A stretch of DNA of 44,366 nt from [Scytonema hofmanni] UTEX 2349. GTDB taxonomy: Bacteria; Cyanobacteriota; Cyanobacteriia; Cyanobacteriales; Nostocaceae. The notes beneath the pieces are model-generated. The model was not told the DNA's origin. It searched no databases and saw only the letters and a program-made list of their open reading frames with translations. This document shows positions 1-7,907 of this stretch, in pieces. The stretch lies in NCBI RefSeq assembly GCF_000582685.1, contig NZ_KK073768.1:1066790-1111155 (forward strand), written 5' to 3'. A program made the translations under genes and the position numbers. Numbering within the stretch: position 1 is the first letter of the stretch; every line of letters begins with the position of its first letter.

Positions 1-602
1 GGCGCTTTGTACCATACGGTGACTGTTGTGGTATACCGCACTCAACAAAGACAACGGTTGCAACAACTCTGACGCCGTATCCAGTCTTGTTTATGTTCTG
101 GCAATATTGCACGAGTCTGTGTTCCACATTGAGAACAAGTCAATTGGTGTAAGCGATGTTCTATAACTATGGGTTCAATGGGCGGAATCTCAACTATCTG
201 GTGTCTGTATGGATTCTCATCAACTCCAGTTAGGCTTTCTCCACAACCAGAGCATATTGTTGGATGATGCTCAACCACCTCTGTGCATTCTTCTGGTGGG
301 TATAAGTCACGATTTTTACCTTCATGACCTGGTTGCCCTCCCCGTTTTTTGTTACTTTTCTTTTTCTCCTGCTTTTTCCCAAATCCTGGCGGGTCTGCAC
401 TAGGAGGTGATGATGAATTTTGAGATGTACGATTAGCTTTCTCTAATAGCTGTTGCTGGATTGTCAGGACTTCTGCTAATTGTTTTTCTAAGCTTTCGAT
501 TTGCTGCCCCATCCCCTCTACCAGTTTTTGGACGCTGGCTGGAGTTTTTTCCCAATCAACACGGGGTATCTGCTCGATGTAGGATAGGTGCTTTTGTTCC
601 AT
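1..602 (-). pseudogene. IS66-family transposase remnant, N-terminal part, frameshifted
   Basis: The readable frame runs from an ATG at 602 (MEQKHLSYIEQIP; an in-frame extension to 662 is possible) to a stop at 42. It has an N-terminal coiled coil, a Ser/Lys-rich linker with a GGQPGHEG motif typical of IS66 TnpC, and two CxxC pairs (CSGCGE, CSQCGT) of the IS66 zinc-finger region. After LPEHKQD the frame degenerates. IS66-like residues (LLSAVYHNSHRMVQ) continue in another frame to the window edge, so the gene carries at least one frameshift. The DDE catalytic domain lies beyond the window. A complete IS66 transposase is around 500 residues. Family call is firm; inactivity is inferred from the frameshift. 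Confidence 0.85.
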
Positions 603-756
603 AAATTTCACATTACCAGATTTTGGTCTCCCTAATTGACGATCGCCTGACAACCCCAACAATTGTTACTAAATTTGAGGAGCCCACGACGTAGCTAGAT
701 CAACCAATTAAATCGCCTGTAACTCTTATTCTCTCGTTACCCCCCTGAACGGTTAC

Positions 757-810
757 TGTGAACCAACGGACTTGCGTTGTGAACCAACGGACTTACGTTT
801 TGAACCAACA
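757..810. repeat. 21-bp direct repeats (2.5 copies)
   Basis: Two consecutive 21-nt units (tgtgaaccaacggacttRcgt, differing at one base) at 757-777 and 778-798 are followed by a partial unit (ttgaaccaaca) at about 800-810. They lie in the gene-free stretch 603-1102 beside the IS66 remnant. They could be the decayed end of a mobile element or protein-binding iterons. The rest of 603-1102 is AT-rich with no coding signal apart from the duplication listed at 850-985. Confidence 0.75.
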
Positions 811-849
811 AACTATTATTGCTGTTTTTTCACCACAACCAAGTTTTAA

Positions 850-985
850 AGACAAAACTCCTGGAATTATGTCTTCAAGTAATTTTTCTCTACAAAAGCG
901 CTATGGATTATAAATAAACAGATTCCCTAGATGGTTGATATTTTTTTCTCTTATAAATTAGGAGACAAAACTCCTTTAGTTATGT
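850..985. repeat. Duplicated 23-bp motif upstream of the GG-peptide gene
   Basis: The motif agacaaaactcct-(N3-5)-ttatgt occurs at 850-872 and again in the same orientation at 963-985, 113 bp apart. Each copy sits close to a ttttttctct tract. The second copy ends about 117 bp before the start of the double-glycine peptide gene at 1103. This may be a duplicated regulatory site or a small local duplication; the sequence does not decide which. Confidence 0.5.
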
Positions 986-1102
986 TTTATCTGCTCTTTT
1001 TAACTATTGAATTTAGATTTGATATCGCCGAAGATAGATTCAAGAGTTAAGCAAACGAAAGCTTAATTCACAGAAAAATTACTTATACCAGGTAGAACAA
1101 TC

Positions 1103-1321
1103 ATGTCTAGAATCACAATTTCCGACTTGGCGATCGATTCTAATTCCTTCATCAATGAAGTAGCTGAAACTGAAGCTGCATTTGTTAACGGTGGTTTTGA
1201 TAAACAGGCTGCATTTGGACTTTTAGTTGGAATACTAAGCAGCTATGAAAAATTCGCAACAGCATTCCTCAAAACATCTGATAAAGTAGTAGATTTCTTG
1301 ATTAGCTATTTAGCGAAATAA
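1103..1321 (+). CDS. Double-glycine leader secreted peptide (bacteriocin/microcin-like precursor)
   Basis: This is a 72-aa precursor. Residues 1-31 (MSRITISDLAIDSNSF...AAFVNGG) form a leader ending in Gly30-Gly31, preceded by an acidic stretch (EVAETEAAF). That is the form recognised and cut by C39 peptidase-containing ABC exporters. The predicted 41-residue core (FDKQAAFGLLVGILSS...) is cysteine-free and rich in hydrophobic and amphipathic helix-forming residues. A C39 exporter, adaptor and parvulin-like protein lie 1.2-6.6 kb away on the opposite strand, which supports the assignment. A large hairpin follows the stop codon. The leader resembles cyanobacterial GG-peptides linked to bacteriocin or biofilm-type secretion. 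The biological activity of the core is unknown. Only a weak AGG-type ribosome site is visible. Confidence 0.7.
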   Translation: MSRITISDLAIDSNSFINEVAETEAAFVNGGFDKQAAFGLLVGILSSYEKFATAFLKTSDKVVDFLISYLAK

Positions 1322-1346
1322 TTAAATAGCAATCTTAATAATACTT

Positions 1347-1428
1347 ATACCATTTTATAAATTTTTTATCAGAAAAATTATAATTACATCATATAATTTC
1401 TGATAAAATTTATACAAAAAAATGGTAT
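1347..1428. terminator. Long inverted repeat after the GG-peptide gene
   Basis: Arms ataccattttataaattt (from 1347) and the matching aaatttata...aatggtat (ending 1428) pair over about 28 bp with a few mismatches. A T-run follows at 1428-1437. This can act as a strong rho-independent-like terminator for the peptide gene, or be a small AT-rich miniature element. Confidence 0.6.
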
Positions 1429-1473
1429 TTTTTTCTTTAAGGGCAAAATTTAAATACAGTGTCCCTCGTAGTG

Positions 1474-1499
1474 TGCGTTACGGCTTTAGCCGTAACGCA
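1474..1499. repeat. Perfect hairpin, 11-bp stem with TTTA loop
   Basis: tgcgttacggc and gccgtaacgca flank a 4-nt loop. It lies in the gene-poor interval 1322-1771. The rest of that interval shows only degenerate coding-like scraps with internal stops (for example 1600-1725, + strand), not a supportable gene. Confidence 0.75.
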
Positions 1500-1520
1500 T
1501 CATTCTGTATAGCGGTGCGT

Positions 1521-2323
1521 TAGCTCATATCTTGCACCTGAAAATTTGAATGTCAATTCCTTGACTAAGTGCTAGTTCTTTCAGGCGCTCAATATTCTGT
1601 AAAAGAAGCAACACAACCAGGTGTGGAAATAGAGTTTGGAATGCAATGTCGGCGGCTTGTCCCCAATCAGGCAAAGTAGAGGCGATAGTACAAATGGTTG
1701 AAGTATTAAACGGAGATTGTTAAGAATATTATTCTATTCGTTTCCTTTGTACCACCAAGTATCATACATCACTACCGATACCGACAGATTAGCCTCCCAT
1801 TATCATTAGTAATTGTATTTGGTTGACAAGCACGATAGTTGTCTAAGTATGCATTTACTACTCTACCCTGTCGATCTCGACATTGTGCGGACAACCTATC
1901 GGTATATCCGCCGCTGCCATTCGGATATCTTGATTCTTGAATACCTATGCAAGTCTGAGTGTAGCTTCCTCTGGGAGCAGCAAAAGCTGGTGCAAACACT
2001 ATCTGAGCAGCAAATAGAGAAGAAACTAAAATTACTGGCTTCATTAGATATGACATATCTATGACCTTCATGTAGTAATAGAAATTATTCTTGCATAACA
2101 GATTATCAAAATCTACGTCCAAAGAGTAAAAACAGTAAGATTTACCTCTTTAGATAGATAATAAAAATAAACATTTTATATAGTCAAATTTATATATATA
2201 GGTGCAAGTGATAGTAACATATGCAGTTATTAACCCAATCTGCAATAAATCGTTGGAAATCACCCTTTTGTACTCTTTATTTGTTTTTTACGGGTTTATT
2301 CGGTAGGTGCAAGATATGAGTTA
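1521..2323. repeat. 19-bp inverted repeats flanking the cyanovirin-like gene
   Basis: tagctcatatcttgcacct at 1521-1539 is repeated in reverse complement (18 of 19 bases) at 2305-2323. The pair encloses the small secreted-protein gene. No target-site duplication is visible outside the arms. They may therefore be two independent copies of a dispersed repeat rather than ends of one element. Confidence 0.6.
1772..2056 (-). CDS. Small secreted cyanovirin-N homology (CVNH)-like protein
   Basis: This is a 94-aa protein. The start at 2056 is chosen because a GAAGG ribosome site lies 8 nt upstream. Residues 1-26 form a signal peptide (hydrophobic VILVSSLFAAQIVFAPAFA, then cleavage near AFA|AP). The mature part of about 65 residues has the CVNH half-domain pattern: GSYTQTC at the start, LSAQCRDRQGRVVNAYLD in the middle, then a late Cys and an N-D-N-G-RLICRYR ending. 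CVNH proteins bind high-mannose or other glycans. Here there is one repeat's worth of sequence rather than the two of cyanovirin-N. Its place beside a secretion locus suggests an extracellular or periplasmic role, but the ligand is unknown. Confidence 0.55.
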   Translation of the reverse strand: MSYLMKPVILVSSLFAAQIVFAPAFAAPRGSYTQTCIGIQESRYPNGSGGYTDRLSAQCRDRQGRVVNAYLDNYRACQPNTITNDNGRLICRYR

Positions 2324-2419
2324 GGGTGTATCAAGTAATTTATGACTAAAAATTCTGCATTACAAGCACCGTAAGACACCATACAGGATTCAAATAATTC
2401 GTAATTGATAATTCTGCCC

Positions 2420-2452
2420 AGATCCCCGACTTCTTAAAGAAGTCGGGGATCT
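2420..2452. terminator. Perfect palindromic hairpin downstream of the parvulin-like gene
   Basis: agatccccgacttctt and its complement form a long stem with almost no loop, 24 bp past the stop of the minus-strand gene ending at 2476. It may terminate the exporter operon. The same kind of agatccccgactt palindrome is a common dispersed repeat in cyanobacteria. The remaining 2057-2475 sequence shows no gene. Confidence 0.55.
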
Positions 2453-2475
2453 AAGCTATATATAAAATCAAAAAT

Positions 2476-3261
2476 TTATGAAGCTATCTTCAGCAATTCC
2501 TGGACTGGTTGAGAATAGGAATCTGATTCAAAATGGGGAATAATTTCGACTTGCGCGATTTGTTGCTTTAACCAATCAGAAAATAACTCACCCATAATCT
2601 TTAATCGCAACTGCTGGTCTAATTTTGGTTGAATGATTTCCTCAACCCAAATGAGATGAACTTTTTGTGAAATTACAATCGGTTTAAGTAACTCAGGAGG
2701 ATGAGCAACAAAGACGGCAGCAGCAATATCTGGTTTAAATTCGTGACGATGTTTGATTCCACGATATCCACCAGCACGACGAAGTTCTAGATTTTGAATA
2801 TGTTGACGAGTAACATCTTGGAAAGTGATTTCACCTTCAGTGACTGCATAAAACAGTTCCCAAGCTAAATCTTCATCTTCTAAGACAACTTCATAGGTGA
2901 CTACTGCTAGATAATTTGGTTGATTTTCATAAAAAGTAGGCTCGATTTTGTCTGCAAATAAATGTTGCGCTAACTTGACAGATATCAAGTTAATTTCTGC
3001 TAATTGCTCAAAATCTTCCACAGAAAGATAATGTTTTTGCAGCCATGTCCAAGTATCTTCAGCTTTGATGAGTCTGTTGGCTGCTCGTAAAGCATCAGCC
3101 GCTTGTTGAAGTTCTTCTAATTCTACTTTGATACCTGCTTCTTTGGCAGCATCAGCCAGAATTTTCCGGGTAGCGATCGCTTCCAATAAACTAGGAATTT
3201 GGCAAGAGAGTTTAAGTTGGTCAATTATCTCTTTTTGAGACACATTTATTACTTTTAACAT
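2476..3261 (-). CDS. Parvulin-like (PpiC/SurA-type) peptidyl-prolyl isomerase of the exporter operon
   Basis: This 261-aa protein starts at the ATG at 3261, because AGGA sits 9 nt before it; an in-frame GTG lies 15 nt upstream. Residues 1-110 are a helical SurA_N-like region (SQKEIIDQLKLS, then RKILADAAKEAGI). The middle holds a parvulin-like fold: YLAVVTYEVVLEDEDLAWELF, then the GGYRG motif and a late HLIWVEEI strand. There is no signal peptide, unlike periplasmic SurA. It starts 29 bp after the HlyD-family gene, so the two are probably co-transcribed. In cyanobacteria such isomerases are regular companions of C39/HlyD exporters and may help fold or present the precursor. The role is inferred from context. 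Confidence 0.65.
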   Translation of the reverse strand: MLKVINVSQKEIIDQLKLSCQIPSLLEAIATRKILADAAKEAGIKVELEELQQAADALRAANRLIKAEDTWTWLQKHYLSVEDFEQLAEINLISVKLAQHLFADKIEPTFYENQPNYLAVVTYEVVLEDEDLAWELFYAVTEGEITFQDVTRQHIQNLELRRAGGYRGIKHRHEFKPDIAAAVFVAHPPELLKPIVISQKVHLIWVEEIIQPKLDQQLRLKIMGELFSDWLKQQIAQVEIIPHFESDSYSQPVQELLKIAS

Positions 3262-3290
3262 GTTTATAATCCTCACACATCGACTATTTA

Positions 3291-4778
3291 CTAAAGGTCT
3301 AAACCAGCTTTTTGCAGCTTTTTAAACGGATCTAAAATGAAATCAATCACACGTCTCTGACGAACAATCACTTCTGCCGTTGCTGTTTGACCAGGAGTTA
3401 AGGGAATTGGTTTGTTAGCAGATTGTTTCAAAGCTATTTCCATCTCAAAAACTTCTATTTTTCCTTGAGGTGTTTCCAGTATTTTGGAGTCTGGTGACAT
3501 TCTAATCACCTTCCCTGTAACTACTCCATAATCTTGAAATGGATAAGCATCAAACTTAACTTTCGCTGCCATTCCTACCTTCAAAAAGGCACTTTCTTGA
3601 CTTGGAATATTGGCTTTAAGAACAAATGGAATTCCCTTGGGAGCAATTTGAGCGATCGTCTGACCAATTTGGACAACTACACCAGGCTTTTTGATGGGTA
3701 AGTTGAAAATTACCCCATCAATGGGTGATTTCATTAATCGTTGCGTTAATTGTAGTTTTATAGCAGCTATCTGGCTTTTAGTTTGAGCAATTTCTGATTG
3801 CAAGCTGGTAATTTGTGTTTGCATATCTTTCAATTGTTCCTGATTTTTTAACACAGATATTTCACCAGCATGAACTACACTTTTATAACTACTTTTCTGT
3901 TCTTGCAATCTTAGTTTTGCTTGTTCAATATCTGCTTGGGCTTGACGTATAATTGATTGATAGCGGTTTTCTTCTTCTTGAAAGCGTAGCTTTGCCTGTT
4001 TGATATCAGATTGTGTTTCTTCGTTTAATCTTTGACTTTCTTCTGCCATTTTTTCTAGTTCCACAACTTTGATTTGAGGAACAGCACCTTTTTGCCAAAG
4101 TAGACGATAGCGCTTAGTTTCTGTTAAATCTCTATTCCAACGGATTTTAGCTAACTTATAGGCAGTCTGAGTAGAACTCATATTTTGTTTGGCTTGATCA
4201 ACTAAAGCCAATTTTTCTAATTTTTGTAAGTTATAAGTACTCTGTTTCGCATCTAGATTTTGCTGTGCCTGATTAACTTGGGAAACTTTTTCTAATTCTT
4301 GGGATTGGTTTTGTTGTTCTTGAACAGTAATTGCTAACTTTAATTGGTTTTTAACTAGTTCTAGTTGTGCTAATCGATTTATTAGTCCGTCTAGCTTTGC
4401 CTGTGCTTGTTGTAAATCGGTTCGTAGTACATTCGACTCTATTTCTACTAGTAACTGCCCAGCTTTAACGGTTTGACCTTCTTTCACCTTGACAGCAATA
4501 ATATTGCCACCAACTGGAGTGTCTAATCTTTGGGTTTCTCCTAATGGTTCAATACGACCTCTAGCGTTTCCTGTTTCATCGACTTGCGACAGCATCGTCC
4601 AAGGTAAAACTATAGCACTAAAAATTACCAGAAAATACAGTAAAGAACGTGTCCAACGTCTTGGTAATGCATCTAGTAGTTCTTCTGTTCCGTAATACCA
4701 ATTGTGAGAATTTGCTGCTACAGCATGATTTTCTTCAACTGGATTAGTTACTTCTGTTGTTGATTGTTTGCTTATCAT
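3291..4778 (-). CDS. HlyD-family membrane fusion (periplasmic adaptor) protein
   Basis: This 495-aa protein has a short cytoplasmic N-terminus. One membrane span follows at about residues 44-64 (SLLYFLVIFSAIVLPW). Next comes the first half of a biotinyl-lipoyl domain (GGNIIAVKVKEGQTVKAGQ). Long Gln/Lys/Glu-rich coiled-coil hairpins occupy about 115-345, followed by the second lipoyl half (MKSPIDGVIFNLPIKKPG) and a beta-barrel C-terminus with a TPGQTATAEVIV strand. This is the adaptor of a type I secretion system, linking the inner-membrane ABC exporter to an outer-membrane channel. No TolC gene is present in the window. A 399-bp gap filled with nested miniature elements separates it from the exporter gene upstream, which may uncouple their transcription. 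Confidence 0.9.
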   Translation of the reverse strand: MISKQSTTEVTNPVEENHAVAANSHNWYYGTEELLDALPRRWTRSLLYFLVIFSAIVLPWTMLSQVDETGNARGRIEPLGETQRLDTPVGGNIIAVKVKEGQTVKAGQLLVEIESNVLRTDLQQAQAKLDGLINRLAQLELVKNQLKLAITVQEQQNQSQELEKVSQVNQAQQNLDAKQSTYNLQKLEKLALVDQAKQNMSSTQTAYKLAKIRWNRDLTETKRYRLLWQKGAVPQIKVVELEKMAEESQRLNEETQSDIKQAKLRFQEEENRYQSIIRQAQADIEQAKLRLQEQKSSYKSVVHAGEISVLKNQEQLKDMQTQITSLQSEIAQTKSQIAAIKLQLTQRLMKSPIDGVIFNLPIKKPGVVVQIGQTIAQIAPKGIPFVLKANIPSQESAFLKVGMAAKVKFDAYPFQDYGVVTGKVIRMSPDSKILETPQGKIEVFEMEIALKQSANKPIPLTPGQTATAEVIVRQRRVIDFILDPFKKLQKAGLDL

Positions 4779-4843
4779 AAATTAGGGTTAAATTAAGCAT
4801 AGTTAAGTGATAAGTTGTAAATTATAAATCAATACAGTTCAAT

Positions 4844-4934
4844 AGGACTTACGCACTCGTTACGATAAAACAAGACTTTGAGATTGCTTCCTTGCGTCGC
4901 AATGACAGAAATACGTAGTCCGTGCGTAAGTCCT
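4844..4934. mobile_element. 91-bp miniature element, family B, nested in family A element
   Basis: Perfect 13-bp terminal inverted repeats aggacttacgcac (4844-4856) and gtgcgtaagtcct (4922-4934) are flanked by a perfect 7-bp duplication gttcaat (4837-4843 and 4935-4941). The same termini and duplication length recur at 26421-26831. A single unpaired aggacttacgca lies near 10565. Confidence 0.8.
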
Positions 4935-4968
4935 GTTCAATTAAGGAATTGGTCGTAAAAAATGGTAT

Positions 4969-4997
4969 GTAGAGACGTAGCAATGCTACGTCTTTAC
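4969..4997. repeat. gtagagacg-type palindrome
   Basis: gtagagacgtagc is mirrored by gctacgtctttac: a near-perfect 29-nt palindrome. It is one of at least nine related copies in the window. Confidence 0.8.
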
Positions 4998-5177
4998 GAG
5001 GATTTCGGGCTGAACTGAACGGTATTGAATTATAGCGTTTCCTAGTCTGCTGAGGTACAAATTTATCTGCGTCCATCAGCGTTTATCTATCTTCCGAAGC
5101 GGTTAATTCAATATTCTGTACCTCATGAATGTGGGAATCGCTATATCAATGAAGAGTTATGAGTGAAAACTCCCAAA

Positions 5178-7886
5178 TCAACTTGCTTGAGCGAGTTGTT
5201 GTTGATTCAGGTAGTAGTAATGACCTTTTTTAGAAATTAATTCTTCATGAGTACCGCTTTCTATTAATAAACCGCGATCTAACACCAAAATTAAGTCAGC
5301 ATTGCGGATTGTAGAGAGTCGATGGGCAATAATTAAGCTGGTACGTCCTTCGAGAATTGTTTTGAAATTGTTTTGAATGATGCGCTCTGATTCTGCATCG
5401 AGGTGACTAGTAGCTTCGTCGAAAATCAATAAGCGAGGATTACCAAGCATTGCACGGGCAATTGCGAGACGTTGCCGTTGTCCACCAGAAAGCATCCCCC
5501 CACCTTCGCCAATTTGGGTTTCATAACCCATTGGTAATTGTCGAATAAATTCATCTGCACCAGCTAAACGTGCTACCTCGATAATCTCTTCTAAGGCAGC
5601 TTCTGGGAAAGCAATGCTAATGTTTTCTCGAATTGTGCCACCAAATAAGAAAGTATCTTGATCGACAACACCAATTTGAGAACGAAGCGATCGCAAAGAA
5701 AGACTGGTTACATCATGACCATCAATCAAAATTTTGCCATCTGTTGGAGTATATAAACCTAAAATCATTTTGGCAAGGGTAGTTTTTCCCGAACCACTAC
5801 GTCCTACAAGTGCTACCGTTTGCTCTGGGTGAATTTCAAAATTCAGGTTTTCTAGGACGTTAATATCACTATCTGGATGATAGCGAAAGGTTAGATTTTC
5901 AAAGCGAATATGACCGTTAACTCTCGCTAAAGATTGACGTGGTTGATGCTGTAAGTCTTCTTCTGGTTCTGATAAAAGAACATCATTAATCCGTTCGGTG
6001 GAAATAATTACTTCTTGTACTTGATTCCACAGTAGTGTAAGCCGTTTGAAAGGATCAATAATGTTACCTAACAACATATTAAAAGCAACTAATTGTCCAA
6101 TTGTTAGTTGATTTTGAATTACTAACCATGCTCCATACCACAGTAATGCTGTAGTTGCTACAGATTCAATAATCGAACTATAAATTTGCATTTGGTTGCC
6201 AATTACCTGTCCACCAAACATTTTTTTAGTCAAATTATTTAGTAATTCTTCCCAACGCCAGCGCACTGTCTGCTCAATTGCCATCGAACGAATTGAGCGA
6301 ATGCCTGAAAGTGATTGAATTAAATAACTATTCTCCTTAGCTAAAGCATTAAAAACTTCACGACTAACCCGGCGAAAGAATGGTGTAGCAACCAATGCCA
6401 AAATAAAGAATGGCGGTACAATTGTCAAGGCTAGCATTGCCATTTGCCAGCTATACCAAAACATCAATCCCACATAAATAAATACTGTCAATAAATCCAG
6501 AATTATTGATAGTGCTTCACCTGTGAGAAAGCGCTGAATTTTTTGATTTTCTTGAACGCGAGAAATAATATCACCGACATAACGCGACTCAAAAAAGGCT
6601 AGGGGTAGAAGGAAGGTATGTTTAATAAAACCTACCATCAGCGCTACTCCGATTCGGTTTGCTGTGTGATCTAGTAGATATTGTCGCAGTCCGTTAAGAG
6701 CGACGCGGAATAAGCCAAAAATCAACAAACCAAACCCAACCGCGTTTAAAGTTAAAGTACTACCCTGAACAATTACTCTATCTAAAAGTAATTGAGTGAA
6801 TAGAGGCATAATCAAGCCAAACAACTGGATAAATACCGAAGCGATGAAGACTTCTAGTAATACTTGCCAATGTGGTTTGATTAATTCAAATAACTGCCAA
6901 AATGGTGTAATTGCTTGTTCACTTTCTTTGAGAATGGCGGTAGGTTGCGATAATAAAGCATAACCAGTCCATCCAGCTTGAAATTGATGATGAGTGAGGG
7001 TACGTTGACCGATCGCCGGATCGCCGACAATCACCTGTTTTTTGGTAATTTCATAGACGACGATGTAATGATTCCCTTCCCAATGTGCGATCGCAGGTAG
7101 GGGTTGCTGTGCTAATTTATCCAGGCTGGCTTTAACTGGACGGCTAGCAAAACCAATACTTTCAGCCGCAGTGGCTAATCCTCGCAGAGAAACCCCGATG
7201 CGATTGACGTTGGCTAAATCCCGCAATCTGTTGATGCTAAAGCGCTTACCCCAATACCGACCAATCATAACTAGGCAAGCGACACCACAATCTGAAGCGC
7301 TTTGTTGTTCAAAGAAGGGATAGCGTTTAGTTAGCTGTGCCCATATATGTCCTGCTTTGACTTGAGGAGTTGGGAAATAAGCGCGTCGTTGCTTCTTTTT
7401 CGGGGTTGCGTTTGTGGGAAAGGGGATGACGTTGGGAATTGAAGATTGATGATTGTCTTCCCCATTCCCCATCTGCAAATCCCAAGATTCTGCACGCTTC
7501 AATAAGCGATCGCGGATTTTGGGGTATTTATCCATCAAAATCTGCAATACATCTGTATTAAGATAACAGAGTTTTAAGTTAGATGAAGCCCTCGCAGCAT
7601 AACAATTAAAGTCTTCTTCTGCAAATAAAGTGATTTCACCAAATGATGACCCTGCTGCTAGGGTGGAAATTAAGTTGCCAGAACTATCTAGTAATCTAAC
7701 TTTACCCCTAATAACTAAATAAATTCCCGCTTTGGCATCTTTTGATTGCCAAAACAATTTTGCTACTGGTGGTTCAACAATTTCAATTTTTGCCCAACAA
7801 TTCTGTAATTCTTTATTTGAAAGCTTCTCACCCAAAATGGTGGTTACTAGTTCACCTAGTTGTTCTTGGGACAATATTGATGACAT
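5178..7886 (-). CDS. Peptidase-containing ABC exporter with N-terminal cNMP-binding domain (C39/HetC-like)
   Basis: This 902-aa protein starts at ATG 7886 after a strong AAGGAGAG site. Residues about 20-130 are a cyclic-nucleotide-binding-type domain (GKVRLLD, GSSFGEITLF). Residues 188-315 are a C39 peptidase with catalytic Cys200 (SASDCGVACL), His273 (GNHYIVVYE) and Asp289 (VGDPAIG). Residues about 335-625 are the exporter membrane domain. Residues 660-900 are the ATPase, with Walker A GRSGSGKT 695-702, signature LSGGQ 799-803, Walker B LLIFDEAT 819-826 and switch His855. All catalytic residues are intact. Such proteins cut double-glycine leaders while exporting the peptide; HetC and cyanobacterial biofilm exporters share this three-part build. 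The nearby 72-aa GG-peptide is the obvious candidate substrate. It lies 21 bp downstream of the helix-turn-helix gene. Confidence 0.93.
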   Translation of the reverse strand: MSSILSQEQLGELVTTILGEKLSNKELQNCWAKIEIVEPPVAKLFWQSKDAKAGIYLVIRGKVRLLDSSGNLISTLAAGSSFGEITLFAEEDFNCYAARASSNLKLCYLNTDVLQILMDKYPKIRDRLLKRAESWDLQMGNGEDNHQSSIPNVIPFPTNATPKKKQRRAYFPTPQVKAGHIWAQLTKRYPFFEQQSASDCGVACLVMIGRYWGKRFSINRLRDLANVNRIGVSLRGLATAAESIGFASRPVKASLDKLAQQPLPAIAHWEGNHYIVVYEITKKQVIVGDPAIGQRTLTHHQFQAGWTGYALLSQPTAILKESEQAITPFWQLFELIKPHWQVLLEVFIASVFIQLFGLIMPLFTQLLLDRVIVQGSTLTLNAVGFGLLIFGLFRVALNGLRQYLLDHTANRIGVALMVGFIKHTFLLPLAFFESRYVGDIISRVQENQKIQRFLTGEALSIILDLLTVFIYVGLMFWYSWQMAMLALTIVPPFFILALVATPFFRRVSREVFNALAKENSYLIQSLSGIRSIRSMAIEQTVRWRWEELLNNLTKKMFGGQVIGNQMQIYSSIIESVATTALLWYGAWLVIQNQLTIGQLVAFNMLLGNIIDPFKRLTLLWNQVQEVIISTERINDVLLSEPEEDLQHQPRQSLARVNGHIRFENLTFRYHPDSDINVLENLNFEIHPEQTVALVGRSGSGKTTLAKMILGLYTPTDGKILIDGHDVTSLSLRSLRSQIGVVDQDTFLFGGTIRENISIAFPEAALEEIIEVARLAGADEFIRQLPMGYETQIGEGGGMLSGGQRQRLAIARAMLGNPRLLIFDEATSHLDAESERIIQNNFKTILEGRTSLIIAHRLSTIRNADLILVLDRGLLIESGTHEELISKKGHYYYLNQQQLAQAS

Positions 7887-7907
7887 TCCCTCTCCTTTAT
7901 CCCAAGT

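Larger units (their letters stand above)
4830..5027. mobile_element. Miniature inverted-repeat element, family A (interrupted)
   Basis: Ends caatacagttca (4830-4841) and tgaacggtattg (5016-5027) are inverted repeats. The element contains the palindrome at 4969-4997. Flanks aattataaat (4820-4829) and aattatagcg (5028-5037) match at 7 of 10 positions, consistent with an aged 10-bp target duplication like that of the copy at 8676-8788. A second element (4844-4934) is inserted inside it. No coding capacity is seen, so it would depend on a transposase supplied in trans. It lies between the exporter and adaptor genes. Confidence 0.65.
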
